Shown here in pieces: positions 22,641-34,223 of a stretch of 64,000 nt of DNA. The stretch is from positions 21,500,551 to 21,564,550 of the forward strand of contig OX637391.1 of assembly GCA_951799425.1 (NCBI GenBank). Reading direction: 5' to 3'. Under the pieces are notes generated by a model. The model saw only the letters and a program-made list of their open reading frames with translations. It searched no databases and was not told the DNA's origin. This stretch comes from Ilex aquifolium. Lineage: Eukaryota > Streptophyta > Magnoliopsida > Aquifoliales > Aquifoliaceae. The translations under genes were made by a program, and so were the position numbers. Positions within the stretch are counted from its first letter, which is position 1, and each line of letters starts with the position of its first letter.

Positions 22641-23281
22641 GTTAAAACAATTAAACTTGTCTCAGGAAGATAAAGATAAAGTATTAGCAATTTTTAAGAT
22701 AAGCAACTTAAGTACAAATGAAGAAAGTTCAGAAGAACATAGTGATTAAGAAGTTTCTTTTGACTATAAGTCAATACATAGTAATTCTAGTGAACCACGC
22801 GTCAAATTAAGATGTAAAGATAATTGTTGTAAAAAAGTTAATGTTTTAACAAAACACACTGAGGAAGAAAACCTCCTCATTGATCATATAAGTGAAATTG
22901 AACATCCGGAGTTAAAAAGAGAATAGATTAAAAAGCTAAAAAACTTATTTGTCAAACAAGACATTAAGTAATCTTTTAGTGAATTATAAGTTTTAACAAA
23001 ACTATGGAAATGTTTAGTAAAGACAAACAGAAAGAAGTCACTTTGCAAGATCTTTAAGGTGATGTTTATAACTTAAAACAAGAAATTAAAGAGTTAAAAC
23101 TTACTGATAAAAAAGTAGAATAAGAGATGAATCTTCTCCAAACTAGTAACAAATTTAGTACAATAAATCCAACTTCCAGTGAATCTGAAACTAGTTCAAA
23201 TGAGTCAAAGAGAACATGTTCCCAGCGGATACCCACAACCTTCATCTCTAATGTAGAAACCCTGGGTGTATAAAGCTATCA
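22641..23281 (+). pseudogene. Caulimovirid coat-protein/protease linker (right arm)
   Basis: Lys/Glu-rich reading with many stops, and an SSESETSSNESK-like block near 23178-23210. It is the counterpart of the minus-strand linker at 18655-19480. Confidence 0.6.
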
Positions 23282-23775
23282 TTGCCAGATGAATGTTCAC
23301 AAACAGTAAATGAAGACAATCGATTAAATTTAATAAATAGATTAAATCTTCAAAAATGGCATTCCAAAGTGAAATTTGTCATAGGAAATGATTTTGAGGT
23401 TCAAGTTGTTGCCATTGTTGACATTGCTGCAGATTTAAATTGCATCCAGGAATGGTTTATACCAACAAAGTATTACCATAAAACAACTGAAAAATTGAGT
23501 TTAGCTAATGGTAGTAAAATAAGTACAAAATACAAGTTACCAAAAGTGCATATTTGTCAAGACAATGTATGCATTAAAACATTATTTGTCCTAGTACAAA
23601 ATATGACAGATAAAGTTATCCTTGGTATACCATTTATATATCTACTATATCCATTCACTACAGATATAAACGATGTAACCACCAATCCTTTTGGCCACCT
23701 AGTAACTTTCAAATTCTTAACCCAACCTCAAGTAAAAAAATTAAGAAGACTATAAGATTATTTAATCTCACCATC
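23282..23775 (+). pseudogene. Caulimovirid aspartic protease (right arm)
   Basis: The frame 23282-23755 contains LQKWHSKVKFV, the active-site position VVAIVDIAADLN and KVILGIPFIYLLYPF. The D-T-G triad seen in the left arm is D-I-A here, so the enzyme is dead. The polyprotein is cut at 23775 by a Tekay-like element and resumes at 33253 (with the duplicated CCATC). Confidence 0.85.
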
Positions 23776-24289
23776 TGTAACACCTCGCATTTTCTTTTAT
23801 ATATAGGTATATAGATATATAGTAAATAATTTTTGTAAAAATGTGGATATGTGTAATGATGTAAGAATGAACTATATAGATTATAATAGTAGGAGAAATG
23901 CTAGAGATGCATATGGATTGGGGAGTTGGAGTTTCCAAGACGTTTAAACTTGGAAAGGGTGATTAGATGAATTTCTAAATATTTTTAGGCCAAAATAAGG
24001 TGTCCAATGAATTCGGAAGGTCGAACAACCTTGAGAGAGGTAATATGAGGTGTATTGGAAGTTAGGAAGTATTTTGGAGTAAAGACACACTTAGAGAGAA
24101 TTTGGGTAAAAATGAGTTGGGACACCTTCTAGTATTTTGGTCATAAATTTTTATTATTATATCCAATTTATCTGAAATTAGGACAGTAGATAGTAGACAT
24201 CTAGGGCTACAAAAGTGTATCTCATGAAAATTTTCCAATTCGACCTCTAAATGGGTCAAAACTGCCCTGGAAGTCGAAGTAGCCGAAGT

Positions 24290-24385
24290 GTACCGGTACA
24301 CAGTACCGGCACGACTACTCTAGTGGCTTAACCATACCGGTACCGCGTACCGGCACCATACCGTACCGGTACCGCGTACCGGTAC
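24290..24385. repeat. TACCGGTA palindrome cluster in LTR
   Basis: Four perfect TACCGGTA sites plus degenerate TACCGGCA copies in under 100 bp, upstream of the leader. Confidence 0.9.
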
Positions 24386-24923
24386 GATTTATCTGACGCT
24401 CGCCGAACAGTAAAATTCGGGATTTGACCATTTAAAACACCCCTTTCCACTACGTTTTAGCCCATTCTTACATTCCACTCTCACCCTAAACATATTAGAA
24501 CCCTAGGAGGAGATAAAGGAGGAGAAAGAAACACAAGATCAAGAGGGAGTTACACTTCCAAAAAGATCAAAGCCCTAGATTTTAAGAATACCAAGGTAGG
24601 GGTTTTCTCCCACTCACTTACATTGAGGCTAGGGTATTTATATATGTATGTTTTGGCTATCAATGGTATATATATGCTATGGAATCATCATCTCTTAGGC
24701 TTTTTACAAAGATTACATGTTGTTAGGGTTTAATAACCATGAAATCTCTTTTCTCGTTTTAAAACCCTAGTCTTTGGGAGAGTGATGTATTTCCTTCCTA
24801 AATGCCTTCTTTATTATTGATTTCGAAATTTTAGTGCTTTGTGTTGGGTAGTAAAATAATGTTATTGCGATCTCATGTATTTTTTTTGGTTGGGTTATTT
24901 GAGATACACATGTAATGATTTGT

Positions 24924-25483
24924 GAGAGGTTCCTTATAAGGATGCTCACCCCTTCCCAAGAGGTTCCTTATAAGGATGCTTGGGAAGCCATGTAATGATT
25001 TGTGAGAGGTTCCTTATAAGGATGTTCACCCCTTCCCAAGAGGTTCCTTATAAGGATGCTTGGGAAGCCATGTAATGCTTTGTGAGAGGTTCCTTATAAG
25101 GATGTTCACCCCTTCCCAAGAGGTTCCTTATAAGGATGCTTGGGAAGTCATGTAATGCTTTGTGAGAGGTTCCTTGTAAGGATGCTCACCCCTTCCCAAG
25201 AGGTTCCTTATAAAGATGCTTGGGAAGCCATGTAATGATTTGTGAGAGGTTCCTTATAAGGATGCTCACCCCTTCCCAAGAGGTTCCTTATAAGGATGCT
25301 TGGGAAGCCATGTAATGAATTGTGAGAGGTTCCTTATAAGGATGCTCACCCCTTCCCAAGAGGTTCCTTATAAGGATGCTTGGGAAGCCATGTAATGATT
25401 TGTGAGAGGTTCCTTGTAAAGATGCTCACCCATTCTCAAGAGGTTCCTTGTAAGGATGCTTGAGAATCAAAGACGATCTAAAT
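24924..25483 (+). repeat. 80-bp tandem array with CArG-box cores
   Basis: Seven 80-bp units start at 24924, 25004, 25084, 25164, 25244, 25324 and 25404. Each has two half-units with the core CCTTATAAGG, a 10-bp palindrome matching CC(A/T)6GG. Ten of 14 cores are perfect. The others are CCTTGTAAGG or CCTTRTAAAG. Confidence 0.95.
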
Positions 25484-26146
25484 GGAGGTGGAGGTTACCC
25501 TAAAGTATGCCACCTACCGAAAGAATTGTTGGAAACTGTGTATGGTGGACTGGATTATATTTGGAAATGGTTTGCTAACTGTATAGTGGTTTCACTTATT
25601 CATTCAATTCCTGTTGTTCCTTAAACTTGAGATCTACTAAAATGTCTCTGTTTTACTTCAACGATTATATATGCTATTTGCGAAATGAGACCGGCCATTT
25701 TATATGCTTTTATAAACCTTGTTCGATTTTGGGAGGAATGTTGCTACAGAGCTTCGTGCTCACCCCCTACAAACAACATATTTCAGGTCTTTGTCTAGAG
25801 GAGGAACTCGGAACTGACGAGCCGGGATATTGGGAAGCTCCCGTAGAAGGGAACGTGGACCCCGAGGTGGACGCATAGAGCGACCTCCTTTCCTTTTTGT
25901 ACTAGACTAGGATATTCATTTTGAACTTTGTAAAGTCTAGTTTTCTTTTGTTATTTCCGCTGCGCTACATTATGTGATTTTTGGAATGTAAAGGCCAAAA
26001 TGGGTCTATTCTTTTGGGATAATGCTGTAAATTTTATGGATGACTTTATGAAGTCTTATTTATTGATGGATTATTCTAGTGCTCTCATGATGTGAATGTT
26101 TTAGAATGTAATGCCGTCCAGGGTGTGTTTTGGGGCGTTACAAAGT

Positions 26147-26158
26147 TGGTATCAGAGC
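26147..26158 (+). other. Primer-binding site, initiator tRNA-Met type
   Basis: TGGTATCAGAGC, the standard plant tRNA-iMet primer site, four bases after the 5' LTR. Confidence 0.95.
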
Positions 26159-26334
26159 CTAGGCTTTAGGTCTTACATGGGAGCTGTAGGTTATGGATCC
26201 CCACTAGAGAGGTAGGTTTAGAGTGAAGGACATTGTTAAGTTAAATTTTGTATATGCCTTGTGCTTAAATCAAGATATCATATATATCACTTTAGTTTAT
26301 ATCTTGCACATCAAGGAAACTAAATTGTGGATTG

Positions 26335-28542
26335 ATGTGCAGGATAGACGGTACACGGGGACGAGGACGTGGTCGTGGTCGTGGAGGTCAAGCAAATCCA
26401 CCACCACCACCACCTCCGGATGCCATGCAAGGCATTTACCAATGCTTGAGGGAGCTCACCACTTTGGTACAAAGCCAAAATGGTAACAACAACCACAATG
26501 GTGGAGCTCATCCTCTCGCGCAAGTACCGGGCAATGGGAACGAAGACCGAAGGATGATAGCTCTTCGGGAATTCTTAAGACAACGACCACCCAACTTCCA
26601 AGGGAGCTCCAATCCTTTGGAGGCGGATAGATGGATCCGCCGAGTGAAGAAGATCTGTGATGGCATAGGAGTTGCCAAGGAGTTAAGAGTTGGGTTGGCG
26701 ACCTACCTGTTTGAGGGGGAGGCCGACTATTGGTGGGATGCCATCAAGAGGAGGAGGGATACCGACACACTCCCTTGGGAAGAATTCGATCAACTATTCC
26801 AAGATAAATACTTCCCCGAATCGGTCAGAGACCGAATGAAGGCGGATTTTCTTGCACTACGACAAGGTAGTATGACCGTGGCTGAGTATGAGAAGCGGTT
26901 CGACAAGCTGTCCCGTTATGCTACGGGATTTATATCTACTGAGGCCGACAGGGCCAAGCGCTTTGAGCAGGGTCTGAGGCCGGCTATTAGGGAGAAGTTG
27001 GTGGCTCTCAGGATCCGTGAATTTGGGGACTTGGTGGACAGAGCTGCACTGGTAGTGAGAAACATAGAGGATAGCCAGCGACAACAGGGCTTCTCGAGAG
27101 GAGGTCCGATTCGGACGGGTGCTAGCACTAGTGGGGCACAGAGACCGACACCATACCGTCGCCCAGACCAGACAGGGGGACAACGACTTTTGACAGCCCA
27201 AGGAGAAGGAGACACTCAGACTAGAGCCGGTTTTATCCCACGATCCTGCTTTGCATGCGGAGGTGTGGGACATCTTCGGATACATTGCCCAGTCTATCCA
27301 CCTCAGGGGCCGATCCAGACCGCCAGACAGGTACCAGCAGCCCAACCACCACCACCGAGGCCTGCACCGCAGCGACCGCTACAAGCTCAAGCCCCCGGCG
27401 GCGCCAACCAAGGGAGAGTATTTGCTTTGACTCAGCCGGAGGAGGACATTGCCAACGCCGTTGTGGAAGGTATCGCCCTTATTTATAATTCTTGGGCCCG
27501 AATATTATTTGACCCCGGTGCAACACACTCATTTGTACGCACGACATACGCACTTGATTTGGGATTGAGTTTTGCGAAGTTAGAGCATGTTATGAATATT
27601 AGCTTGTCCACGGGAAAACGGTTAGATTCTAGCCGAGTCTGCAAGGATTGCGTGCTTCGCATTGGGGAGCACGAATTGATTGTGGATTTGATTGCTTTAG
27701 AGATAAAGGGGTATGATGTGATTTTCGGGATGAACTTGTTGTCCGCTTTCCGGGCGGTAATGGATTGTTTTCGCAAGCGGATTACATTTCAGTTATCGGG
27801 AGGAGTCATTTTTAGTTTTGTGAATAACCGAGATTCTTTCCATCCATTTCCTACTACGGGTAGTAGATTCTTAAAAGCAAAAGCGGGGAGTCAATTGAGT
27901 TTCTTAGCTAGCTTGATGAGAGATGACAGGGATAAAATCCATACGGATGTGGTGTTAATTGTATCGGAGTTTTCGGATGTTTTTCCCGAGGAGTTACCCG
28001 GATTACCGCCACATAGGGAAATTAAGTTCAAGATCGATCTCTATCCGGGAACCGAACCCATATCCATTGCTCCTTACCGGATGACACCTTTGGAATTGAA
28101 GGAGCTAAGGAAGCAGTTGGATTATTTGTTGGCGATTAGGTTTATCCGTCTCAGCACTTCACCCTGGGGAGCCCCGGTACTCTTTGTGAAGAAAACGGAT
28201 GAGACTTTACGGTTGTGCACGGATTACCGGAGGTTGAATCGGGTTACCGTGAACAATAAGTATCCGTTGTCGCGAATTGATGACTTATTTGATCAGTTGA
28301 AGGGTTCGAAGTATTATTCCAAGATTGATCTTCGCACGGGGTATCATCAGCTGCGGATTAAGGAGGAGGATATTCCTAAGACTGCTTTCCGTACCCGGTA
28401 TGGTCATTTCGAGTATACGGTGATACCGTTCGGATTGACTAATGCCCCCGCAGCCTTCATGGATTTGATGCACAGAGTCTTCCGGCCTTACCTTGACCAA
28501 TTTGTCATTGTGTTTATTGATGACATATTGGTTTACTCATAG
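26335..28542 (+). pseudogene. Tekay-like gag-protease-RT (N-terminal part of polyprotein)
   Basis: The frame starts near ATG 26335 and runs to a TAG at 28540-28542. Residues 10-35 are Arg/Gly- and Pro-rich ([18 protein letters not shown]). Residues about 60-240 are the retrotransposon Gag capsid ([30 protein letters not shown]). A CCHC knuckle [15 protein letters not shown] is at about 306, the protease active site [10 protein letters not shown] at about 393, and RT starts near 540 ([26 protein letters not shown]). The catalytic box FIDDILVYS is at the end. A Gln codon (CAG in the sister copies) has become the stop, so translation ends before the RT thumb. The product would form the particle and copy the RNA. 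It is one base change from reading through. Confidence 0.93.
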
Positions 28543-29046
28543 ACTCAGGAGGAACATGTTCGTCATATCTCTATGGTGCTACAAACATTGAGAGAACATA
28601 AGTTATATGCGAAGATGAGCAAGTGTGAGTTCTGGATGAAGGAAGTGAAGTTCGTTGGCCATGTTGTGTCCGAGCAAGGAGTAGCGATTGATCCCGCAAA
28701 GATTGAGGCCGTGATGAAATGGGAACCACCGAAGAACGTAACGGAAGTCCGGAGTTTCTTGGGGTTAGCCGGCTATTATCGTAGGTTTGTGGAAGGGTTC
28801 TCCAAGCTTGCGATGCCGATGACTCGCCTTACAAAGAAGGGGGAGAAATTTTTGTGGACTCAAGCGTGTGAACTAGCTTTTCGCACCTTGAAGGAGAAGT
28901 TGACGACGGCACCTATCCTCATTATTCTGAGTAGTGGGGGAAGGCTACGATGTCTACACCGATGCTTCCCTACGAGGCTTGGGATGCGTTCTAATGCAAG
29001 GAGGGAAGGTAGTGGCTTATGGCTCGAGGCAACTCAAGGTGCATGA
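28543..29046 (+). pseudogene. Tekay-like RT thumb and connection
   Basis: Same frame as the upstream piece, resuming after the stop: [29 protein letters not shown] and [20 protein letters not shown], the conserved C-terminal RT blocks of gypsy elements. Near 28935 an extra G in a G-run (GTGGGGGAAGG) shifts the frame, so the last 35 codons of the open frame are out-of-frame sequence. Confidence 0.9.
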
Positions 29047-30853
29047 GCAGAATTATCCCACACACGACTTGGAGCTAGCTGCGGTGGTGTTTACTCTTAA
29101 GTTGTGGAGATGTTATTTATACGGGGAGAAATTTCAAGTGTTCTCGGACCATAAAAGCCTCAAGTATATCTTCACACAGAAAGACTTGAACCTCCAGCAG
29201 AGAAGGTGGATTGAGTACTTGGAAGATTATGAGTTCACGCTCAACTACCATCCGGGGAAGGCCAATGTAGTTGCCGACGCTCTTAGCAGGAAGTCTCGGG
29301 GTGAAATAAATTCTCTTGCGGTAAATAGGTGGAAAATGATTGATGCATTGGAGGAGTACGATCTATGGGTGGATGGACCGGAGTATCAACCATATCTATT
29401 CAACCTTGTAGCTCAACCGATGCTTCTGCAACGAGTGGTGGAGTTGCAATGCCTGGATTGGGAACTCGATTTGATTAGAGCCCGATTGGAGAATGGAGAA
29501 GCGATGGAAGGATGGTCTTGGAAGAATGGAGAGTTGAGATATGGGGAGAAGCTATGTGTTCCCAATGATTCGTCCCTAAAGGAGGAAATACTTGGAGAGT
29601 GTCATCGCTCCAAGTTTGCTATCCACCCCGGTAGCACAAAGATGTATAGGGACATGAAGCGTCAATACTGGTGGAGGGGAATGAAGCGAGATGTGGCCAA
29701 GTATGTGGCAAAATGTGCGGTGTGCCAGCAGGTGAAGATTGAGCATCAAAGGCCAGGAGGAGTCCTACAGTCTTTGCCTATTCCAGAGTGGAAATGGGAT
29801 CATATCACCATGGACTTCGTGTCGGGTTTACCACGGATGTCGCGTGGGCATAATGCAGTGTGGGTCATTGTGGATAGACTCACCAAGTCCGCTCACTTTT
29901 TGGGTATGAAGACCACGGATACATTCGAGACTTTGAGCCAGTTGTATATCCGTGAGATAGTGAGATTACACGGAGTTCCGCTCTCGATTGTGTCGGATCG
30001 TGACTCTAGGTTTGTGGCGAGATTCTGGCAGAGTCTACAACAAGCGATGGGGACGAAGTTACATTTCAGTACGGCTTTTCATCCCCAAACGGATGGCCAA
30101 TCCGAGAGGGTGATCCAGATTGTGGAGGATATGTTACGCACTTGCGCGTTGGACTTCAAGGGGAGTTGGAGCGACCACTTACCGTTGGTGGAGTTTGCTT
30201 ATAACAACAGCTATCAGGAAAGTATTGGGATGACACCGTATGAAGCATTGTATGGAAGACCATGCCGATCACCGACGTGTTGGTTAGAAGCCGGTGAGAG
30301 TAGTTTGTTAGGACCGGACATTGTTCGAGAAACTACGGAGAAGATTCAACTCATCCGGGAGAGGCTACGGACGGCGCAAAGTAGACAGAAGAGCTATGCG
30401 GACCACAGAAGAAGACCCTTAGAATTCAAGGTGGGAGACTACGTATTTCTCAAGGTGTCACCCAAGAAGGGCGTGTTTCGATTCGGCAAGAAGGGGAAGC
30501 TAGCGCCAAGATATACCGGACCGTTTGAGATAATCAAAGCGATAGGCAAGGCGGCATACAAACTTCGACTACCAGCCCAGCTATCCGGAGTACATGATGT
30601 GTTCCACGTGTCCATGTTGAGAAGGTGTCACTCGGATGCAACTCAAGTCGTGAACTTGGAGGAGATTGAAATCCAAGACGGAGCAACCTACGAAGAACAA
30701 CCGGTAGAAATTATCGACGCCAAGGAAAAAGTGCTTCGCAACAAAGTTATCAGATTGGTAAAGGTTTGGTGGCAACACCATGGAGTGGAGGAAGCTACAT
30801 GGGAACCGGAGCAAGAAATGCGGGAGAAGTATCCATATTTGTTCGCTACTTGA
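28934..30853 (+). CDS. Tekay-like RNase H-integrase-chromodomain (open, 639 codons)
   Basis: This is an uninterrupted C-terminal part of the polyprotein, shifted one frame from the upstream part. RNase H (residues about 1-120) keeps the acidic residues in [26 protein letters not shown] and VADALSRK. The integrase zinc domain ([17 protein letters not shown] ... CAVCQQVK) precedes the core with [20 protein letters not shown] and [13 protein letters not shown], so the D,D,E triad is intact. A GPY-like region ([19 protein letters not shown]) follows. The C-terminus [20 protein letters not shown] is a chromodomain, which in chromoviruses steers integration to marked chromatin. It has no start of its own, because it would be made by proteolysis of the full polyprotein. 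Confidence 0.93.
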   Translation: MGEGYDVYTDASLRGLGCVLMQGGKVVAYGSRQLKVHEQNYPTHDLELAAVVFTLKLWRCYLYGEKFQVFSDHKSLKYIFTQKDLNLQQRRWIEYLEDYEFTLNYHPGKANVVADALSRKSRGEINSLAVNRWKMIDALEEYDLWVDGPEYQPYLFNLVAQPMLLQRVVELQCLDWELDLIRARLENGEAMEGWSWKNGELRYGEKLCVPNDSSLKEEILGECHRSKFAIHPGSTKMYRDMKRQYWWRGMKRDVAKYVAKCAVCQQVKIEHQRPGGVLQSLPIPEWKWDHITMDFVSGLPRMSRGHNAVWVIVDRLTKSAHFLGMKTTDTFETLSQLYIREIVRLHGVPLSIVSDRDSRFVARFWQSLQQAMGTKLHFSTAFHPQTDGQSERVIQIVEDMLRTCALDFKGSWSDHLPLVEFAYNNSYQESIGMTPYEALYGRPCRSPTCWLEAGESSLLGPDIVRETTEKIQLIRERLRTAQSRQKSYADHRRRPLEFKVGDYVFLKVSPKKGVFRFGKKGKLAPRYTGPFEIIKAIGKAAYKLRLPAQLSGVHDVFHVSMLRRCHSDATQVVNLEEIEIQDGATYEEQPVEIIDAKEKVLRNKVIRLVKVWWQHHGVEEATWEPEQEMREKYPYLFAT

Positions 30854-30880
30854 GGTAAGTTTCGAGGACGAAACTTTCTT

Positions 30881-30894
30881 TAAGAGGGGTGGAT
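30881..30894 (+). other. Polypurine tract
   Basis: TAAGAGGGGTGGAT directly before the 3' LTR, the usual site of plus-strand priming. Confidence 0.85.
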
Positions 30895-31408
30895 TGTAAC
30901 ACCTCGCATTTTCTTTTATATATAGGTATATAGATATATAGTAAATAATTGTTGTAAAAATGTGGATATGTGTAATGATGTAAGAATGAACTATATAGAT
31001 TATAATAGTAGAAGAAATGCTAGAGATTCATATGGATTGGGGAGTTGGAGTTTCCAAGACGTTTAAACTTGGAAAGGGTGATTAGATGAATTTCTAAATA
31101 TTTTTAGGTCAAAATAAGGTGTCCAATGAATCCGGAAGGTCGAACAACCTTGGGAGATGTAATATGAGGTGTATTGGAAGTTAGGAAGTATTTTGGAGTA
31201 AAGACACACTTAGAGAGAATTTGGGTAAAAATGAGTTGGGACATCTTCTAGTATTTTGGTCATAACTTTTTATTCTTATATCCAATTGATCTGAAATTTT
31301 TACGGTAGATAGTAGACATCTAGGGCTACAAAAGTGTATCTCATGACAATTTTTCAATTCGACCTCTAAATGGGTCAAAACTTCCCTGGAAGTCGAAGTA
31401 GCCGAAGT

Positions 31409-31520
31409 GTACCGGTACACAGTACCGGTACGGTACCGTACCAGTACAACTACTCCAGTGGCTTAACCGTACCGGTACCGTGTACCGGCACCATACCGTA
31501 CCGGTACCGCGTACCGGTAC
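31409..31520. repeat. TACCGGTA palindrome cluster in 3' LTR
   Basis: Five perfect TACCGGTA sites and several degenerate copies. Confidence 0.9.
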
Positions 31521-32058
31521 TATTTATCTGACGCTCGCCGAACAGTAAAATTCGGGATTTGACCATTTAAAACACCCATTTCCACTACATTTTACCCCAT
31601 TCTTACATTCCACTCTCACCCTAAACATATTAGAACCCTAGGAGGAGATAAAGGAGGAGAAAGAAACACAAGATCAAGAGGGAGTTACACTTCCAAAAAG
31701 ATCAAAGCCCTAGATTTTAAGAATACCAAGGTAGGGGTTTTCTCCCACTCACTTACATTGAGGCTAGGGTATTTATATATGTATGTTTTGGCTATCAATG
31801 GTATATATATGCTATGGAATCATCATCTCTTAGGCTTTTTGCAAAGATTACATGTTGTTAGGGTTTAATAACCATGAAATCTCTTTTCTCGTTTTAAAAC
31901 CCTAGTCTTTGGGAGAGTGATGTATTTCCTTCCTAAATGCCTTCTTTATTATTGATTTCGAAACTTTAGTGCTTTGTGTTGGGTAGTAAAATAATGTTAT
32001 TGCGATCTCATGTATTTTTTTTGGTTGGGTTGTTTGAGATACACATGTAATGATTTGT

Positions 32059-32618
32059 GAGAGGTTCCTTATAAGGATGCTCACCCCTTCCCAAGAGGTT
32101 CCTTATAAGGATGCTTGGGAAGCCATGTAATGATTTGTGAGAGGTTCCATATAAGGATGCTCACCCCGTCCCAAGAGGTTCCTTATAAGGATGCTTGGGA
32201 AGCCATGTAATGCTTTGTGAGAGGTTCCTTGTAAGGATGCTCACCCCTTCCCAAGAGGTTCCTTATAAGGATGCTTGGGAAGCCATGTAATGCTTTGTGA
32301 GAGATTCCTTGTAAGGATGCTCACCCCTTCCCAAGAGGTTCCTTATAAGGATGCTTGGGAAGCCATGTAATGATTTGTGAGAGGTTCCTTATAAGGATGC
32401 TCACCCCTTCCCAAGAGGTTCCTTATAAGGATGCTTGGGAAGCCATGTAATGAATTGTGAGAGGTTCCTTATAAGGATGCTCACCCCTTCCCAAGAGGTT
32501 CCTTATAAGGATGATTGGGAAACCATGTAATGATTTGTGAGAGGTTTCTTGTAAGGATGCTCATCCATTCTCAAGAGGTTCCTTGTAAGGATGCTTGAGA
32601 ATCAAATACGATCTAAAC
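32059..32618 (+). repeat. 80-bp tandem array with CArG-box cores (3' LTR)
   Basis: Seven 80-bp units start at 32059, 32139, 32219, 32299, 32379, 32459 and 32539. Ten of 14 cores fit CC(A/T)6GG, including one CCATATAAGG. Copy number equals that of the 5' LTR. Confidence 0.95.
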
Positions 32619-33252
32619 GAAGGTGGAGGTTACCCTAAAGTATTCCACCTACCGAAAGAATTGTTGGAAACTGTGTATGGTGGACTGGATTATATTTGGA
32701 AATGGTTTGCTAACTGTATAGTGGTTTCACTTATTCATTCAATTATTGTTGTTCCTTAAACTTGAGATCTACTAAAATGTCCCTGTTTTACTTCAAAGAT
32801 TATATATGCTATTTGCGAAATGAGACCGGCCATTTTATATGCTTTTATAAACCTTGTTCGAGTTTGGGAGGAATGTTGCTAAACAACATATTTCAGGTCT
32901 TTGTCTGGAGGAGGAGCTCGGAACTGACGAGCCGGGACATTGGGAAGCTCCCGTAGAAGGGAACGTGAACCCCGAGGTGGACGCATAGAGCGACCTCCTT
33001 TCCTTTTTGTACTAGACTAGGATATTCATTTTGAACCTTGTAAAGTCTAGTTTTCTTTTGTTATTTCCGCTGCGCTACATTATGTGATTTTTGGAATGTA
33101 AAGGCCAAAATGGGTCTATTCTTTTGGGATAATGCTGTAAATTTTATGGATGACTTTATGAAGTCTTATTTATTGATAGATTATTCTAGTGCTCTCATGA
33201 TGTGAATGTTTTAGAATGTAATGCCGTCCAGGGTGTGTTTTGGGGCGTTACA

Positions 33253-34223
33253 CCATCTCTTAATCTAATTACCCAAAAAAGTAACCAACTCAAATTTCTT
33301 AGACAATAAATTCATCAAAGCAAATCCAAAACCAGTTAACCAATAAAATCTTAATCCAAAAGATTCAAAGATTTAAAGCAAAATTAGAAAATGAAGTATG
33401 TTCTAACCTTCCAAGTGCCTTTTGGCATCGGAAGACATATATGGTCTCCTTACCTTATGTTAAGGGATTCAATGAAAGGAATATACCCTCAAAGTCAAGA
33501 CCAATTCAAATGAATCATGAAGTAATGGAAATTTGTAAAAAATAAATTACAGATTTGTTAAGTAACCAACATAATCAGAAAAAGTAAATCTCCTTGTTCC
33601 TGCCCTGCTTTCTATGTCATTTAAAATGAAGAATTAGAAAGAGGAGTTCCAAGATAAGTTATTAATTACAAACCATTAAACAAAGTGTTGGAATGGATAA
33701 GACATCCAATCCCAAACAAGCAAGATTTAATAAAACGACTAAGTAAAACGGTGATCTTTTCAAAGTTTGCCTTGAAAAGTAGATTCTGGCAAATCCAAAT
33801 AAGCCCAGAAGGTAGGTACAAAACTACATTTACAACACCCTTTAGTCATTACAAATGGAACGTAATGTCCTTTGGATTAAAAAATACACCAAGTGAATTT
33901 TAGAATATAATGAATGAAATATTTAACCCATTCAGCCATTTCTCCATAGTTTACATAGAGGATGTCCTCATCTTTTCAAAGTCAATTGATGAGCACTAGA
34001 AACATCTTACGTCTTTCCTAGAGATATTTAAACACAATGGTTTAGTCATCTCTACAAGTAAAATCAAGTTATTCCAAAGTTTAATCAGATTTCTTGGGTA
34101 TAACATCCAACAGTCAATCATTGTTCCTATCTGTCGGTCCATCCAATTCGCTAATAAATTCCCTAATGAAATTAGAGATAAAAACCAGTTACAGAGATTT
34201 TTAGGGTCCTTGAATTACATTTC
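33253..34223 (+). pseudogene. Caulimovirid reverse transcriptase (right arm)
   Basis: This continues the polyprotein cut at 23775. The plus strand reads KPLNKVLEWIRHPIPNKQDL (33663-33725), FWQIQISPEGRYKTTFTTPF (33785-33845) and WNVMSFGLKNTPSEF. The catalytic box is YIEDVLIFS where Y-x-D-D is expected, so one catalytic Asp is Glu. Stops lie near 33543, 33652, 33901 and 33998. The frame is cut at 34223 by a second gypsy element and resumes at 44520. The enzyme would copy pregenomic RNA to DNA. This copy is dead. Confidence 0.85.

Larger units (their letters stand above)
23776..26142 (+). repeat. 5' LTR of the full-length Tekay-like element
   Basis: It starts TGTAACACCTCGC and ends GGGGCGTTACA, 2,367 bp. 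It contains a TACCGGTA cluster (24290-24385), a leader, a donor-like site (CAAG|GTAGGG, 24596), seven 80-bp repeats (24924-25483) and an acceptor-like site (TTTCAG, 25781-25786). Confidence 0.95.
23776..33252 (+). mobile_element. Full-length Tekay/Del-like Ty3/gypsy chromovirus
   Basis: Complete structure: 5' LTR 23776-26142, initiator-Met primer site 26147-26158, gag-pol 26335-30853, polypurine tract 30881-30894, 3' LTR 30895-33252. The perfect 5-bp duplication CCATC flanks it (23771-23775 and 33253-33257). The two LTRs are very similar, with small indels, so the insertion is recent relative to its host virus copy. The C-terminal chromodomain and gag style place it among chromoviruses of the Tekay/Del group. 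One in-frame stop (28540) and one extra G (near 28935) break pol. It inserted into the right arm of the endogenous pararetrovirus. Confidence 0.95.
30895..33252 (+). repeat. 3' LTR of the full-length Tekay-like element
   Basis: 2,358 bp, highly similar to the 5' LTR. It differs by point changes, a longer TACCGGTA cluster (31409-31520), and loss of about 24 bp around 32880 that in the 5' LTR holds 'gcttcgtgctcacccc'. It keeps the donor-like site at 31731 and the acceptor-like AG at 32895-32896. Confidence 0.95.

Noticed and set aside
24924..25483. Regularly spaced repeats as a CRISPR array
   Set aside because: Spacers are themselves repeated, the sequence is plant LTR, and the array occurs at the same position in both LTRs.
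23776..33252. The viral RT at 33253 as part of the gypsy element
   Set aside because: It lies outside the target duplication and its RT blocks match the pararetrovirus copy on the minus strand, not the gypsy RT.
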